From assembly GCA_937967375.1 (NCBI GenBank), contig CALCJF010000094.1, positions 1-43,644 of the forward strand: a DNA stretch of 43,644 bases, read 5' to 3'. Every line of letters begins with the position of its first letter. Within the stretch, counting starts at the first letter, position 1. Positions 9,633 to 16,661 of the stretch are shown here, piece by piece. The notes below the pieces were generated by a model, which saw only the letters and a list, made by a program, of their open reading frames with translations, did no database searches and was not told the DNA's origin. Source of the DNA: an uncultured Leucobacter sp. (GTDB taxonomy: Bacteria; Actinomycetota; Actinomycetes; Actinomycetales; Microbacteriaceae). A program made the position numbers and the translations under genes.

Positions 9633-10673
9633 GTGCCCCCTCTGCAACCAGAGCAGGGCGCTGCGCGCTACCTGCGGCACATCGCCATCGAACGCGGCCT
9701 GTCGCAGAATACGAGAGACGCATACCGACGCGACTTGACTGCGTACGCCGCCTGGCTCGAGGAGAGGGGCATTGATGATCTCGCCATGGTCGAGCCCGAG
9801 CTGCTATCGGAGTATGTCGCCGAGCTGAATGGAGCTTCGGGCGAACGAATGCCAACTTCTGGGCATTCGTCGAAGCTTCCGGGCCCCTCCGGGGCTCGGT
9901 CAGCGGCGGGCGAAACGCCGCAGCGGTACTCGCCCGAAACGATCAGCCGTAGGCTGTCGACCGTGCGGGGTATGCACCGATTCCTGTTCGAAGAGGGGCT
10001 CCTTCCGAGCTTCGCGGGCAGCGGCGTGCGCACACCGAAGAAGGCACAGCGCCTGCCCAAAGCGCTCTCGGTCGCACAGATCGAAGCGATCCTCGCTACC
10101 GCCTCAGGCGACGATCCCGTGGCTCTGCGCGATCGCGCGCTGCTCGAACTGCTCTACGCCACCGGCGCGCGAGTGAGCGAGGTGACCTCGCTCGACGTCG
10201 ATGACCTGCTGACAGGCGAAGAGCGAGACGCCTGGGTCGATCCGGCGGCCGCGCTCGGCGACGGTGGGTTCTTGCGGGTCACCGGCAAGGGATCGAAGCA
10301 GCGCATCGTGCCGTATGGCAGCTACGCGGGCAAAGCACTCGCCGCCTACCTAGTGCGGGCAAGGCCCGGCATGGTCTCGAAAGGAGCCGGCACCCCGGCA
10401 CTCTTTGTGGGGCCGCGGGGGGCGCGGGTGTCGAGGCAGGGCGTCTGGCTGATCATTCGTGCGGCAGCTGAGCGCGCGGGTATCACGGCCGAGGTCTCGC
10501 CGCACACCATGCGACACAGCTTCGCTACCCACCTGCTCGCGGGTGGTGCAGACGTGCGCTCGGTGCAAGAGCTGCTGGGTCACGCCTCGGTCGAGACGAC
10601 CCAGATCTACACGCACGTCACCGTCGATACGCTGCGCGAGCACTACTTGCAGTCGCACCCCAGAGCGAAGTAG
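9633..10673 (+). CDS. xerD: Tyrosine recombinase XerD with extra linker
   Basis: 346 residues from GTG, seven bases after AAAGGAG. It acts with XerC at dif to resolve chromosome dimers. The SAM-like N-terminal core-binding domain (LRHIAIERGLSQNTRDAYRRDL) is followed by the catalytic domain with Arg180 (ATGARVSEVTSL), Lys219 (VTGKGSKQR), His291/Arg294 (HTMRHSFATHLL), His317 (LLGHASVETTQ) and Tyr326 (IYTHV), all present. XerD is usually about 300 residues. Here residues ~67-99, Gly/Ser/Pro-rich, and a second stretch near 192-211 are extra. The first insert is encoded by three consecutive hairpins (see 9845-9921). Confidence 0.94.
   Translation: MPPLQPEQGAARYLRHIAIERGLSQNTRDAYRRDLTAYAAWLEERGIDDLAMVEPELLSEYVAELNGASGERMPTSGHSSKLPGPSGARSAAGETPQRYSPETISRRLSTVRGMHRFLFEEGLLPSFAGSGVRTPKKAQRLPKALSVAQIEAILATASGDDPVALRDRALLELLYATGARVSEVTSLDVDDLLTGEERDAWVDPAAALGDGGFLRVTGKGSKQRIVPYGSYAGKALAAYLVRARPGMVSKGAGTPALFVGPRGARVSRQGVWLIIRAAAERAGITAEVSPHTMRHSFATHLLAGGADVRSVQELLGHASVETTQIYTHVTVDTLREHYLQSHPRAK
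9845..9921 (+). repeat. Three tandem hairpins inside xerD linker
   Basis: Within the coding sequence for the extra XerD linker: ACGAATGCC/GGCATTCGT (9845-9853, 9862-9870, perfect 9 bp); GGGCCCC/GGGGCTC (9881-9887, 9891-9897, 7 bp with one G-U); and GCGGCG/CGCCGC (9903-9908, 9916-9921, perfect). They lie back to back and coincide with the residues that other XerD proteins lack. Confidence 0.7.
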
Positions 10674-10717
10674 TTGCGGCATCGCACACATATTCCCGAG
10701 CAAAACTGTAGGGTGCG

Positions 10718-10723
10718 TACACT
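10718..10723 (+). promoter_or_regulatory. -10 box, leaderless-type (hemolysin III gene)
   Basis: TACACT lies six bases before the ATG at 10730, with no Shine-Dalgarno sequence. Confidence 0.55.
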
Positions 10724-10729
10724 GCAGAT

Positions 10730-11464
10730 ATGACTGATCGCCAGAAGCGCAGCCTCTCGGAGCCGGGTAGCCTCTCGTTGCCCCTGCTCGAAGACGCCGA
10801 CCAGCATGCGGCCGCGACCGAGGAGAAGAAACCTGCTTGGCGCGGGTGGATTCATGCCGCAACGTTTCCGATCACCATTGCCGCCGGCATCGTGCTCATC
10901 GTGCTCGCGCACGGCACGGTGGCAAAGTGGGCCGCTGCGGTGTTCATGGCGTGCAGCATGATCCTTTTCGGAATCTCTGCGCTCTATCACCGCTTCAACT
11001 GGAAACCGAAGACGAAGCAGGTATTTCGCCGGCTCGACCACGCGAACATCTTTCTGCTGATCGCGGGCACCTACACCCCGATCGCGCTGCTCGCGCTGCC
11101 GCGTGAGAAGGGCACCATTCTATTGTTCGCGGTGTGGGCGGGCGCACTGCTCGGCATCGGGTTTCGGGTGTTCTGGATCGGCGCGCCCCGCTGGCTCTAT
11201 GTGCTGCTCTACGTGGCACTCGGCTGGGCAGCGGTCATGTACGTCGTCGACATCGCCCACGCGAACATCGCGGCGATGGTGCTCGTGATCGTCGGTGGAT
11301 TGCTCTACACGGTTGGCGCGGCGGTTTACGGTTTCAAACGCCCAAACCCTGTGCCTGGCGTCTTTGGGTTTCACGAGATTTTTCACTCGCTGACGGTGCT
11401 CGCGTTTCTCTGCCACTGGACCGCTGCACTCTTGTTGGCCCTCGACCCGTTCTACCTGCGGTAG
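10730..11464 (+). CDS. trhA: Hemolysin III / TrhA family membrane protein
   Basis: 244 residues. A ~38-residue charged N-terminus precedes seven predicted membrane segments (for example FPITIAAGIVLIVLAHG, AAVFMACSMILFGISALYHRF, IFLLIAGTYTPIALLAL, GTILLFAVWAGALLGIGFRVF). The family's conserved polar residues are present: YHRFNW, LDHANIFLLIAGTYTP, and HEIFHSLTVLAFLCHW near the end, which form the metal site in the related PAQR/HlyIII fold. In B. subtilis and E. coli TrhA-type proteins affect membrane energetics and fatty-acid homeostasis; true hemolysis is doubtful. A TACACT box six bases before the ATG suggests its own leaderless start. Confidence 0.9.
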   Translation: MTDRQKRSLSEPGSLSLPLLEDADQHAAATEEKKPAWRGWIHAATFPITIAAGIVLIVLAHGTVAKWAAAVFMACSMILFGISALYHRFNWKPKTKQVFRRLDHANIFLLIAGTYTPIALLALPREKGTILLFAVWAGALLGIGFRVFWIGAPRWLYVLLYVALGWAAVMYVVDIAHANIAAMVLVIVGGLLYTVGAAVYGFKRPNPVPGVFGFHEIFHSLTVLAFLCHWTAALLLALDPFYLR

Positions 11465-11476
11465 CGATTCGCTACC
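11460..11476. other. Palindrome holding both convergent stop codons
   Basis: GGTAGCGATTCGCTACC has 8-bp arms about one central base. The plus-strand TAG of the hemolysin III gene (11462-11464) is in the left arm, and the minus-strand TAG of the next gene (complement of CTA at 11472-11474) is in the right arm. There is no T-run on either side, so any terminator action would be weak. Confidence 0.5.
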
Positions 11477-11855
11477 TGATGTAGCCGCCGTCTTTCAGAC
11501 CGGCTTCGATCTCGAATCGGTTTCGCAGAGGATCGCGCCCGCTCAACCAATACAAGAGCGGCAGCGCGAGCCCGTACCGCTTCCACTGCTCGCGGTGCAC
11601 CCGTTCGTGGCGAAGCACTGGCGTGCTCACATTGGTGTCGGTGAGGTAACATGCGCCGACGCAACTGCCGCCGCGCCCGAACGTCCACTTCGGCATTCCG
11701 GTGAACACCCAGAGTCCCTCGACGCGGCGAATCTCGCCGGTGCTCCAGATCGAGCCCCACACGAGGCCCACGAGTGTCGCATAGATGTAGCCGAGTCTTG
11801 CGAGCGGCCAACGGCGTGGCGTGGCGTTCAACGGAGAGCGAGTGTCGGCGGTCAC
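11472..11855 (-). CDS. Membrane-anchored HExxH protein, putative metalloprotease-like
   Basis: 127 residues from a GTG that overlaps the stop of the DUF3097 gene (GTGA), so the two are coupled. One membrane segment lies near residues 20-38 (LGYIYATLVGLVWGS). HERVH at residues 83-87 matches the zincin HExxH motif, followed by WKRYGLALPLLYWLSG and an acidic NRFEIEAGL at 113-120 whose Glu could be the third ligand. The spacing from a membrane helix and small size recall short Microbacteriaceae proteins annotated only as hypothetical. Catalysis is inferred from the motif alone; a Cys pair (65, 69) could be structural. Confidence 0.75.
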   Translation of the reverse strand: MTADTRSPLNATPRRWPLARLGYIYATLVGLVWGSIWSTGEIRRVEGLWVFTGMPKWTFGRGGSCVGACYLTDTNVSTPVLRHERVHREQWKRYGLALPLLYWLSGRDPLRNRFEIEAGLKDGGYIR

Positions 11856-12691
11856 TGTTCGCCCACCGTGACAAAGTCGATGAGGTGTTCGACGCGGCCG
11901 ACCAGGGCAGGCTCGAGGTCGCGGTACGAGCGCACTCTGCCGCGAATGCGTGACCAGGCGTCAGCGATGTCGGCGGGTTCATCGCCGGGCCAGCCGAGCG
12001 CCAGGCAGATGCCCTTCTTCCACTCGATCGAGCGCGGAATCTCGGGCCATGTCTTCAAGCCAATGCGCTCGGGCTTCACCGCTGCCCAGATGTCGATGAA
12101 CGGGTGCCCGACGATCAGCACGTTTGCGCCGTAGGGGAGCGAAGCGATGCGCTCGGCGATCCTCGTCTCTTTGCTGCCTGCGACCAGGTGATCGAGTAGC
12201 ACACCCGCGCGACGCTCGCGCGACGGGCCGAACTCGGCGAGCACCTGCTCGAGGTTATCTGCGCCCTCAAGCAACTCGACCACCACGCCCTCGACGCGCA
12301 GGTCATCGCCCCAGACCTGCTCGACGAGTTCGGCATCGTGGCGGCCCTCGACGAAGATGCGACTGGGCATTGCGACACGTGCGCGCTGCTGCTCGACTGC
12401 TAGAGAGCCAGATGCCGTGAGCTTGCGCTGCGGGGCGCGCTTCGGCAGCACCAGGGTGACCGGCTTGCCGTCAATCATGAAACCGTCGTTCAGCGGAAAG
12501 GTGCGCCGCTTGCCGCGTCCATCTTCGAGCTGCACGAGCCCCTCGCGCGCGCCCACGACGGCACCGCACCACTCGGTCTCACTGTGCTCGACCACCAGAC
12601 CCCGGGCGAGCGTCACCTCGCGTCGCTGCACTGGTCCGCGGCGGGGCTTCATCGCGGCCAGAGGGTCGCGGTCATATCTCTCATCAAACAT
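11852..12691 (-). CDS. DUF3097 family protein
   Basis: 279 residues, starting MFDERYDRDPLAAMKPRRGP. The family has an N-terminal beta-rich part (residues ~20-85, with WCGAVVGAREGLVQLEDGRG), a linker, then an alpha/beta part from SRIFVEGRHDAELVEQVWGDDLRVEGVVVE. The FVEGRHDAEL segment resembles the first motif of Toprim domains, and the HPFIDIWAA and GICLALGWPG segments are family-typical. It is restricted to Actinobacteria and its function is unknown; nucleic-acid processing is a guess from the Toprim-like motif. An upstream in-frame ATG at 12751 would add 20 residues unlike the family. The Shine-Dalgarno sequence is poor (AAAGG, ~13 bases away), and a small overlapping ORF upstream may couple its translation. 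Confidence 0.85.
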   Translation of the reverse strand: MFDERYDRDPLAAMKPRRGPVQRREVTLARGLVVEHSETEWCGAVVGAREGLVQLEDGRGKRRTFPLNDGFMIDGKPVTLVLPKRAPQRKLTASGSLAVEQQRARVAMPSRIFVEGRHDAELVEQVWGDDLRVEGVVVELLEGADNLEQVLAEFGPSRERRAGVLLDHLVAGSKETRIAERIASLPYGANVLIVGHPFIDIWAAVKPERIGLKTWPEIPRSIEWKKGICLALGWPGDEPADIADAWSRIRGRVRSYRDLEPALVGRVEHLIDFVTVGEQ

Positions 12692-12812
12692 TTCGATTGT
12701 GCAGCCTTTGCCGTGGCGGTTCGTCAGCTGAGTGCGAGGCGCACTCAGCACATTTGCCGCGCAAAGCGATGCTTTGCCTCAAGCAGCTTGGTGCATATCG
12801 CTCATCAAACAT
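12673..12812 (-). repeat. Micro-duplication of the DUF3097 start (19 bp, 121 bp apart)
   Basis: On the plus strand CATATCTCTCATCAAACAT at 12673-12691 recurs as CATATCGCTCATCAAACAT at 12794-12812, 18 of 19 identical. On the minus strand both copies begin with ATG and read MFDERY. The lower copy is the true gene start; the upper copy begins a short ORF. Confidence 0.8.
12684..12812 (-). CDS. Candidate 42-codon upstream ORF coupled to DUF3097 gene
   Basis: Reading on the minus strand from the ATG at 12812 gives 42 codons beginning MFDERYAPSC and ending RLHNRNV, with the TGA at 12686-12684 lying in the +1 frame a few bases inside the DUF3097 gene. The end therefore overlaps the next start, the arrangement used for translational coupling. 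The peptide has three Cys and many basic residues and no signal sequence. It has no clear Shine-Dalgarno sequence, so translation is unproven; it could be a leader peptide or just a relic of the local duplication. Confidence 0.35.
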   Translation of the reverse strand: MFDERYAPSCLRQSIALRGKCAECASHSADEPPRQRLHNRNV

Positions 12813-12817
12813 AGTAT
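12788..12817 (+). promoter_or_regulatory. Candidate promoter for MFS gene
   Basis: TTGGTG (12788-12793) and TAGTAT (12812-12817) are separated by 18 bases and point toward the MFS gene at 12879, predicting a leader of about 55 bases. The box overlaps the start of the divergent short ORF, so expression of the two sides could interfere. Confidence 0.45.
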
Positions 12818-12878
12818 GTACAACGTTACCCATGCTGAGTGACTTCGCCGCTCACCCCGCAGCGGATAGGGTTGCGAG

Positions 12879-14324
12879 GTGGGTGATGAACAGGTGGCTC
12901 CGGGCGAGGATCGCGAGAACGGAAGCGGAGCGGCACTCGGTGGCGCACGGGGTCGGGGCCTTCGCGGTCTGCTGGTCGATACCACGCCGCTGAAACACAG
13001 CCCAGAGTTTGCCAGGCTATGGTTCGGCACTTCGGTCTCGCAGATCGGCGCGCAGATGACCATCGTCGCGGTCGGCCTGCATATCTATGCGCTGACGCGC
13101 TCGACGCTTGCGGTATCGCTCGTGGCGCTCTGGGCACTAGGCCCGATGATCCTCGCCGGCTTTCTCGGTGGAGCGCTTGCCGACCGTTTTGACAGGCGAA
13201 CCGTGGCGCTCGCAACCGCGGTTGTGGCCTGGCTCAGCATCGGCACCCTTACCACGATCGCGTTTCTCGGGGTGGGCGTGACCTGGCCGTACTACGCCCT
13301 TGCCGCGATTAACGCGGCAAGCGCCACGATCATGGGAGCGACCAGGGGTGCGATTCAGCCGATGCTGCTGCCCACGCAGCTGCTGCCCGCGGCGGCAGCG
13401 CTTGGGGGCATCACCATGGGGCTCTCGATCACGGTCGGCCCTGCGCTTGCCGGAGTCATGGTGGCGAACGTGGGCTTCGCCTGGACCTACCTCGTCGACG
13501 CGGTGCTCTTCGCTGGCGCCTTCCTCGGCATTCTCGGGCTGCCCCCGATGCTGCCCGATCGCGGCGATGCTGCGGTTTCATCAGCCGGCGTCAAAGTGAC
13601 CGACGAATCAGCGGGTCGCGTCAGGGCTCTCATACACGAGGTCGGGGCGAGCTTCGTCTCGGTGGGCGACAGCATGCGATTCTTGCGCACTGCACCGAAC
13701 GTGCGCGCCACCTTTGTGTTCGACCTGATCGCCATGATCTTCGGCACGCCTCGCGTCGTGTTTCCGGCGGCAGCCGCTATCGTGCTCGGCGGCGGCGCGG
13801 TCACGGTCGGACTGCTCACCGCGGCCTTCGCGGTGGGCGCGCTGCTCAGCAGCCTCTTCTCGGGTCCGCTTGGTTCGGTACGCAGACAGGGGCGGGCAGT
13901 GACCTGGGCGATCGTGTGCTTCGGCGTGTTCACTACGGTGTTCGGCGCCGTGCTGCTCGGCACGATGGTGCTGGCCCCGAACCCTGGCGGTGCCGAGCGT
14001 GACCCGATTGTTCCGGCGCTCGTGCTTGCGGCGATCGCGCTGGCGGGCTGCGGGGCCGCTGACAACGTGAGCGCGGTGTTTCGCACCACCATTTTGCAGG
14101 CGGCTGCCCCCGACGACGTGCGGGGGCGCATGCAGGGCCTCTTCTACGTCGTCGTGGCCGGCGGACCCCGCATCGGTGATCTGGTGGCGGGGACGGTTGC
14201 CACAGCGATCGCCCTCTGGGCGCCAGCGCTGCTTGGCGGCCTCATCATCATTGCGCTCATGCTGGTGCTCAGGCGCGTGTACGGTGGGTTTCAACGCTAC
14301 GATGCGGTGCATCCGACGCCGTAG
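12879..14324 (+). CDS. MFS transporter, DHA3/EntS-like exporter
   Basis: 481 residues from GTG; AGGG seven bases upstream is a fair ribosome site. About 35 Gly/Arg-rich residues precede the family start LLVDTTPLKHSPEFARLWFGTSVSQIGAQMTIVAVG. The A-type loop motif is GALADRFDRRTV, and 10-12 membrane segments follow, with a break near residues 220-250 between the two halves and a second-half loop GPLGSVRRQGR. The C-terminus holds DDVRGRMQGLFYVVVAGGPRIGDL, typical of the MFS_3 (enterobactin/macrolide exporter) group. It likely pumps a small molecule outward by proton antiport; the substrate is unknown. Confidence 0.87.
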   Translation: MGDEQVAPGEDRENGSGAALGGARGRGLRGLLVDTTPLKHSPEFARLWFGTSVSQIGAQMTIVAVGLHIYALTRSTLAVSLVALWALGPMILAGFLGGALADRFDRRTVALATAVVAWLSIGTLTTIAFLGVGVTWPYYALAAINAASATIMGATRGAIQPMLLPTQLLPAAAALGGITMGLSITVGPALAGVMVANVGFAWTYLVDAVLFAGAFLGILGLPPMLPDRGDAAVSSAGVKVTDESAGRVRALIHEVGASFVSVGDSMRFLRTAPNVRATFVFDLIAMIFGTPRVVFPAAAAIVLGGGAVTVGLLTAAFAVGALLSSLFSGPLGSVRRQGRAVTWAIVCFGVFTTVFGAVLLGTMVLAPNPGGAERDPIVPALVLAAIALAGCGAADNVSAVFRTTILQAAAPDDVRGRMQGLFYVVVAGGPRIGDLVAGTVATAIALWAPALLGGLIIIALMLVLRRVYGGFQRYDAVHPTP

Positions 14325-14380
14325 CCGCCGCAACTTCAGCATGATTGCGGTGACCCTGAGTCACGATCCGAGGAGGGCCC

Positions 14381-15481
14381 GTGGGAGAGACCATCGCCGC
14401 AGAGTCAGCAGAGCGGTTCGTGCTCTCACGCCGCGAGGGCGCGATCACCCGCATCACGCTCAACCGGCCGCGCGTACTGAACGCGCTCACCAGACAGATG
14501 GCGCTCGATATTCGTGCGGCGCTTGCCGCGGCGCATGAAGACGGCTCGCGCGCGGTGTTGCTCGACGGTGCGGGGGAGCGCGGCTTCTGCGGCGGCGGCG
14601 ACATCAAGGCGATGCTCGCCGGGGGTGGTGCCGGCGCCCAAGACTTCTTGCGAGACGAATACCGCACCGACCACGCTATTCTGCGTTCGCAGCTGCCCGT
14701 CGTCGGCATCATGGACGGCATCACCATGGGTGGCGGCATTGGTCTCACTGGTCACGCGAGCGTGCGCATCGTCACCGAACGCAGCAGGCTGGCCATGCCT
14801 GAGACCCGCATCGGCATCGTGCCAGATGTGGGCGGCAGCCTGCTGCTGGCCAAGGCTCCGGGCCGTCTCGGTGACCTGCTCGCCGCGGTGTCTGGCAGCA
14901 TGACCGCGGGTGACGCGATCGCGCTCGGCTTCGCAGATTATTTTGTGCCGAGCGCTCGCCTCGACGAGTTCTACGGTTTGCTTCGAGCTGGCGAGGATCC
15001 GGGGGCGGCCGCTGCGAAAGTGGCTGCTGCGGCCCCCGACGCCCCTGTGCTCGCGGCCCACGAGTGGTTCGACCCGATCGCTGAGGCAACCCTCGGCTCG
15101 CCCGAGCAGACGCTCGCGGCTCCCGTCGCCGCGGCGCAGCGGCTCGCCGCCGCGCTCGAGGCTGCCGACGCCGACGAGGCCCGGGCGCTCGCCGCAGCGA
15201 TTCGCCTCGTGAGTCCGTTGGCGGTTGTGGTGGCGCTCGCCCAGCTCGCGCGGGTGCGGTCACTGCAGCTCGACCTCGCCGGCGTGCTCGCCGACGACTT
15301 TCGAGTGCTCGGGCGGCTCACCGCTCGGGGCGACTTCGCAGAGGGCGTGCGCGCGCAGGTGATCGACAAAGACGGCAAGCCGACCTGGAGCCCGGCAACG
15401 CTCGAAGAGGTTGATGCGGCAGAGATCGCGCGGATCCTCGACCCTGAACTCGCCGCGGGCGAAACAGCGCTCGAACTCTGA
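14381..15481 (+). CDS. 3-Hydroxyisobutyryl-CoA hydrolase-like enoyl-CoA hydratase
   Basis: 366 residues from GTG, with a perfect AGGAGG at 14371-14376, four bases before the start. Crotonase fold of the ECH_2 / HIBCH group: the oxyanion loop GFCGGGDIKAM, the DFLRDEYRTDHAI helix, TMGGGIGLTGHASVRIV, and the catalytic segment MPETRIGIVPDVGGS with Glu and Asp as in HIBCH. The extra C-terminal ~130 residues compared with plain crotonases also fit HIBCH (about 350-385 aa). It would hydrolyse 3-hydroxyisobutyryl-CoA in valine degradation. No other valine-pathway gene is adjacent. Confidence 0.88.
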   Translation: MGETIAAESAERFVLSRREGAITRITLNRPRVLNALTRQMALDIRAALAAAHEDGSRAVLLDGAGERGFCGGGDIKAMLAGGGAGAQDFLRDEYRTDHAILRSQLPVVGIMDGITMGGGIGLTGHASVRIVTERSRLAMPETRIGIVPDVGGSLLLAKAPGRLGDLLAAVSGSMTAGDAIALGFADYFVPSARLDEFYGLLRAGEDPGAAAAKVAAAAPDAPVLAAHEWFDPIAEATLGSPEQTLAAPVAAAQRLAAALEAADADEARALAAAIRLVSPLAVVVALAQLARVRSLQLDLAGVLADDFRVLGRLTARGDFAEGVRAQVIDKDGKPTWSPATLEEVDAAEIARILDPELAAGETALEL

Positions 15482-15504
15482 TCGCCGTTGCACACGTATC
15501 GGAG

Positions 15505-15510
15505 TAGGCT
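15505..15510 (+). promoter_or_regulatory. -10 box, leaderless-type (GNAT gene)
   Basis: TAGGCT lies six bases before the ATG at 15517, with no Shine-Dalgarno sequence between. Confidence 0.55.
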
Positions 15511-15516
15511 GGCGAC

Positions 15517-15852
15517 ATGGCCAAGTACACCGATGAAGCGCAGGCACAGGCTGATGGGTTCAGCATCGAGCACGAAGCTGATCGACACCGATTCGTCGTG
15601 GTGCAGACCGCTGACGGCGGCGATGATGCGGCCGAGGGGTCGATCGTCGGCGAGGCGCACTACACGCTGATCGGCGACGACGCGATCGACTTCGACCACA
15701 CCGTCGTCGACCCGGGCCTGCGTGGCATGGGCCTCTCGGGTCTGCTCGCCGAGCACGCGCTCACCGACGACATCGTGAAGGGCCGCAAGATTCTGGCGTC
15801 GTGCTGGTACATCGAGGGCTATCTGGAGCGAAACCCGCACCTCGCGTCGTAG
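15517..15852 (+). CDS. Small GNAT-family N-acetyltransferase (YjdJ-like)
   Basis: 111 residues. Short GNAT fold of the Gtn/YjdJ type: beta strands in RFVVVQTADG and IVGEAHYTLIGDDAIDFDHTVVDPGLRGMGLSGLLAEHALTDD, where RGMGLSG is the acetyl-CoA pyrophosphate loop, and KILASCWYIEGYLERNPHLA as the typical C-terminus (the family has a conserved Cys and Tyr here). The acceptor is unknown. A TAGGCT box six bases before the ATG suggests a leaderless start. Confidence 0.85.
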   Translation: MAKYTDEAQAQADGFSIEHEADRHRFVVVQTADGGDDAAEGSIVGEAHYTLIGDDAIDFDHTVVDPGLRGMGLSGLLAEHALTDDIVKGRKILASCWYIEGYLERNPHLAS

Positions 15853-15892
15853 CCCGCGCTTCGGGCCTCACCGAGCGAGCTGCGCCGCAGCT
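15852..15892. terminator. Convergent double hairpin, weak terminator
   Basis: Between the GNAT gene and the convergent gene at 15891 are two hairpins: GCCCG-N5-CGGGC (15852-15866) and AGCTGCG-C-CGCAGCT (15878-15892). Neither is followed by a T-run. Confidence 0.35.
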
Positions 15893-16553
15893 ACGCGTCG
15901 TCGCGCTTCGAGAAGATGCGACGTTTTGCGCCTGATTTGGCGTCGGCGCCGGGGCTCTGCTTGATGAGCTCGGTGAGGTCGCGCTGAATCAGCAACTCGA
16001 TGCGCGCCTCGCGCTCTTGCTTGTACTCGTCGCTCGAACCGCCCGCGTAGTAGGGGTGGCTGGCCTTTTCTTTCAGCGAATCGCCGATCTCGTTCCAGGC
16101 CGCCTTGCGGGCGCGCTCGGCCGATTCTTCGAGGTAGGCCTCATCATCGGCGCGTTCGCGCAGCTGCGCGGCGACCTGCTCGTAGACCTCTTGCCGGTGC
16201 CTGAGTGTGGCGTTGTCTTCGCTGCCGTAGTCGTTCTCGCTCCATGAGCTGTAGCCGGTCTTGCGAATCTCGCCGCGCATGCGCGAGATGTGCCTCGCAT
16301 CGCGTTCGCGCTCGACCGCAAGCTCGAGGGCTGCGTCTTGCACCATCTTCTTGATCTGCTGCTCGTCATAGTCAGCCTTGTGTCCCAATGCATTCAAGAT
16401 GATCGCGTTTTTCACGTTCATGCGCACCGCGACGTCGGCGACCATGAGGCCCTGCTCGACGATCTCTTCGACGGGAGCGAGGCGTCGCTGCGGCAGCCGG
16501 CGCTTCGGGCGCGGCGCAGGCTTCTTCTTGCGCTTGAGCCAGTCGAATGCCAT
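15891..16553 (-). CDS. Uncharacterised charged helical protein
   Basis: 220 residues from ATG 16553 (MAFDWLKRKKKPAPRPKRRL); an in-frame ATG 36 bases upstream would add a Cys/Arg-rich stretch. The first ~27 residues are Lys/Arg/Pro-rich, then a helix PVEEIVEQGLMVADVAVRMNVKNAIILNALG, then long charged helices through residue ~195 and a basic tail ending KRRIFSKRDDA. There is no signal peptide and no membrane segment. I recognise no enzyme motif. The basic ends and charged helices suggest nucleic-acid or membrane-surface contact, which is inference. Confidence 0.75.
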   Translation of the reverse strand: MAFDWLKRKKKPAPRPKRRLPQRRLAPVEEIVEQGLMVADVAVRMNVKNAIILNALGHKADYDEQQIKKMVQDAALELAVERERDARHISRMRGEIRKTGYSSWSENDYGSEDNATLRHRQEVYEQVAAQLRERADDEAYLEESAERARKAAWNEIGDSLKEKASHPYYAGGSSDEYKQEREARIELLIQRDLTELIKQSPGADAKSGAKRRIFSKRDDA

Positions 16554-16602
16554 CCTGGCCCCCTTCGTTCGCGTGTGCTCACACTGCAATCAAGTATCCC
16601 AA

Positions 16603-16616
16603 AAACGGTGCCGTTT
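16603..16616. promoter_or_regulatory. Palindrome in divergent intergenic region
   Basis: AAACGG-TG-CCGTTT lies between the divergent genes starting at 16553 (minus) and 16662 (plus), 46 bases before the latter. It may be a dimer-binding operator. No regulator is assigned. Confidence 0.35.
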
Positions 16617-16649
16617 CGGAGCATGTAGTGCGTATGAGTGTGGCGAGCG

Positions 16650-16655
16650 TACGCT
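16650..16655 (+). promoter_or_regulatory. -10 box, leaderless-type (DUF488 gene)
   Basis: TACGCT lies six bases before the ATG at 16662; no Shine-Dalgarno sequence. Confidence 0.55.
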
Positions 16656-16661
16656 GTGAGT

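Noticed and set aside
9633..10673. Integrase of a mobile element
   Set aside because: The position after pyrG, the XerD-like length and motifs, and the absence of att sites or tRNA argue for the housekeeping XerD.
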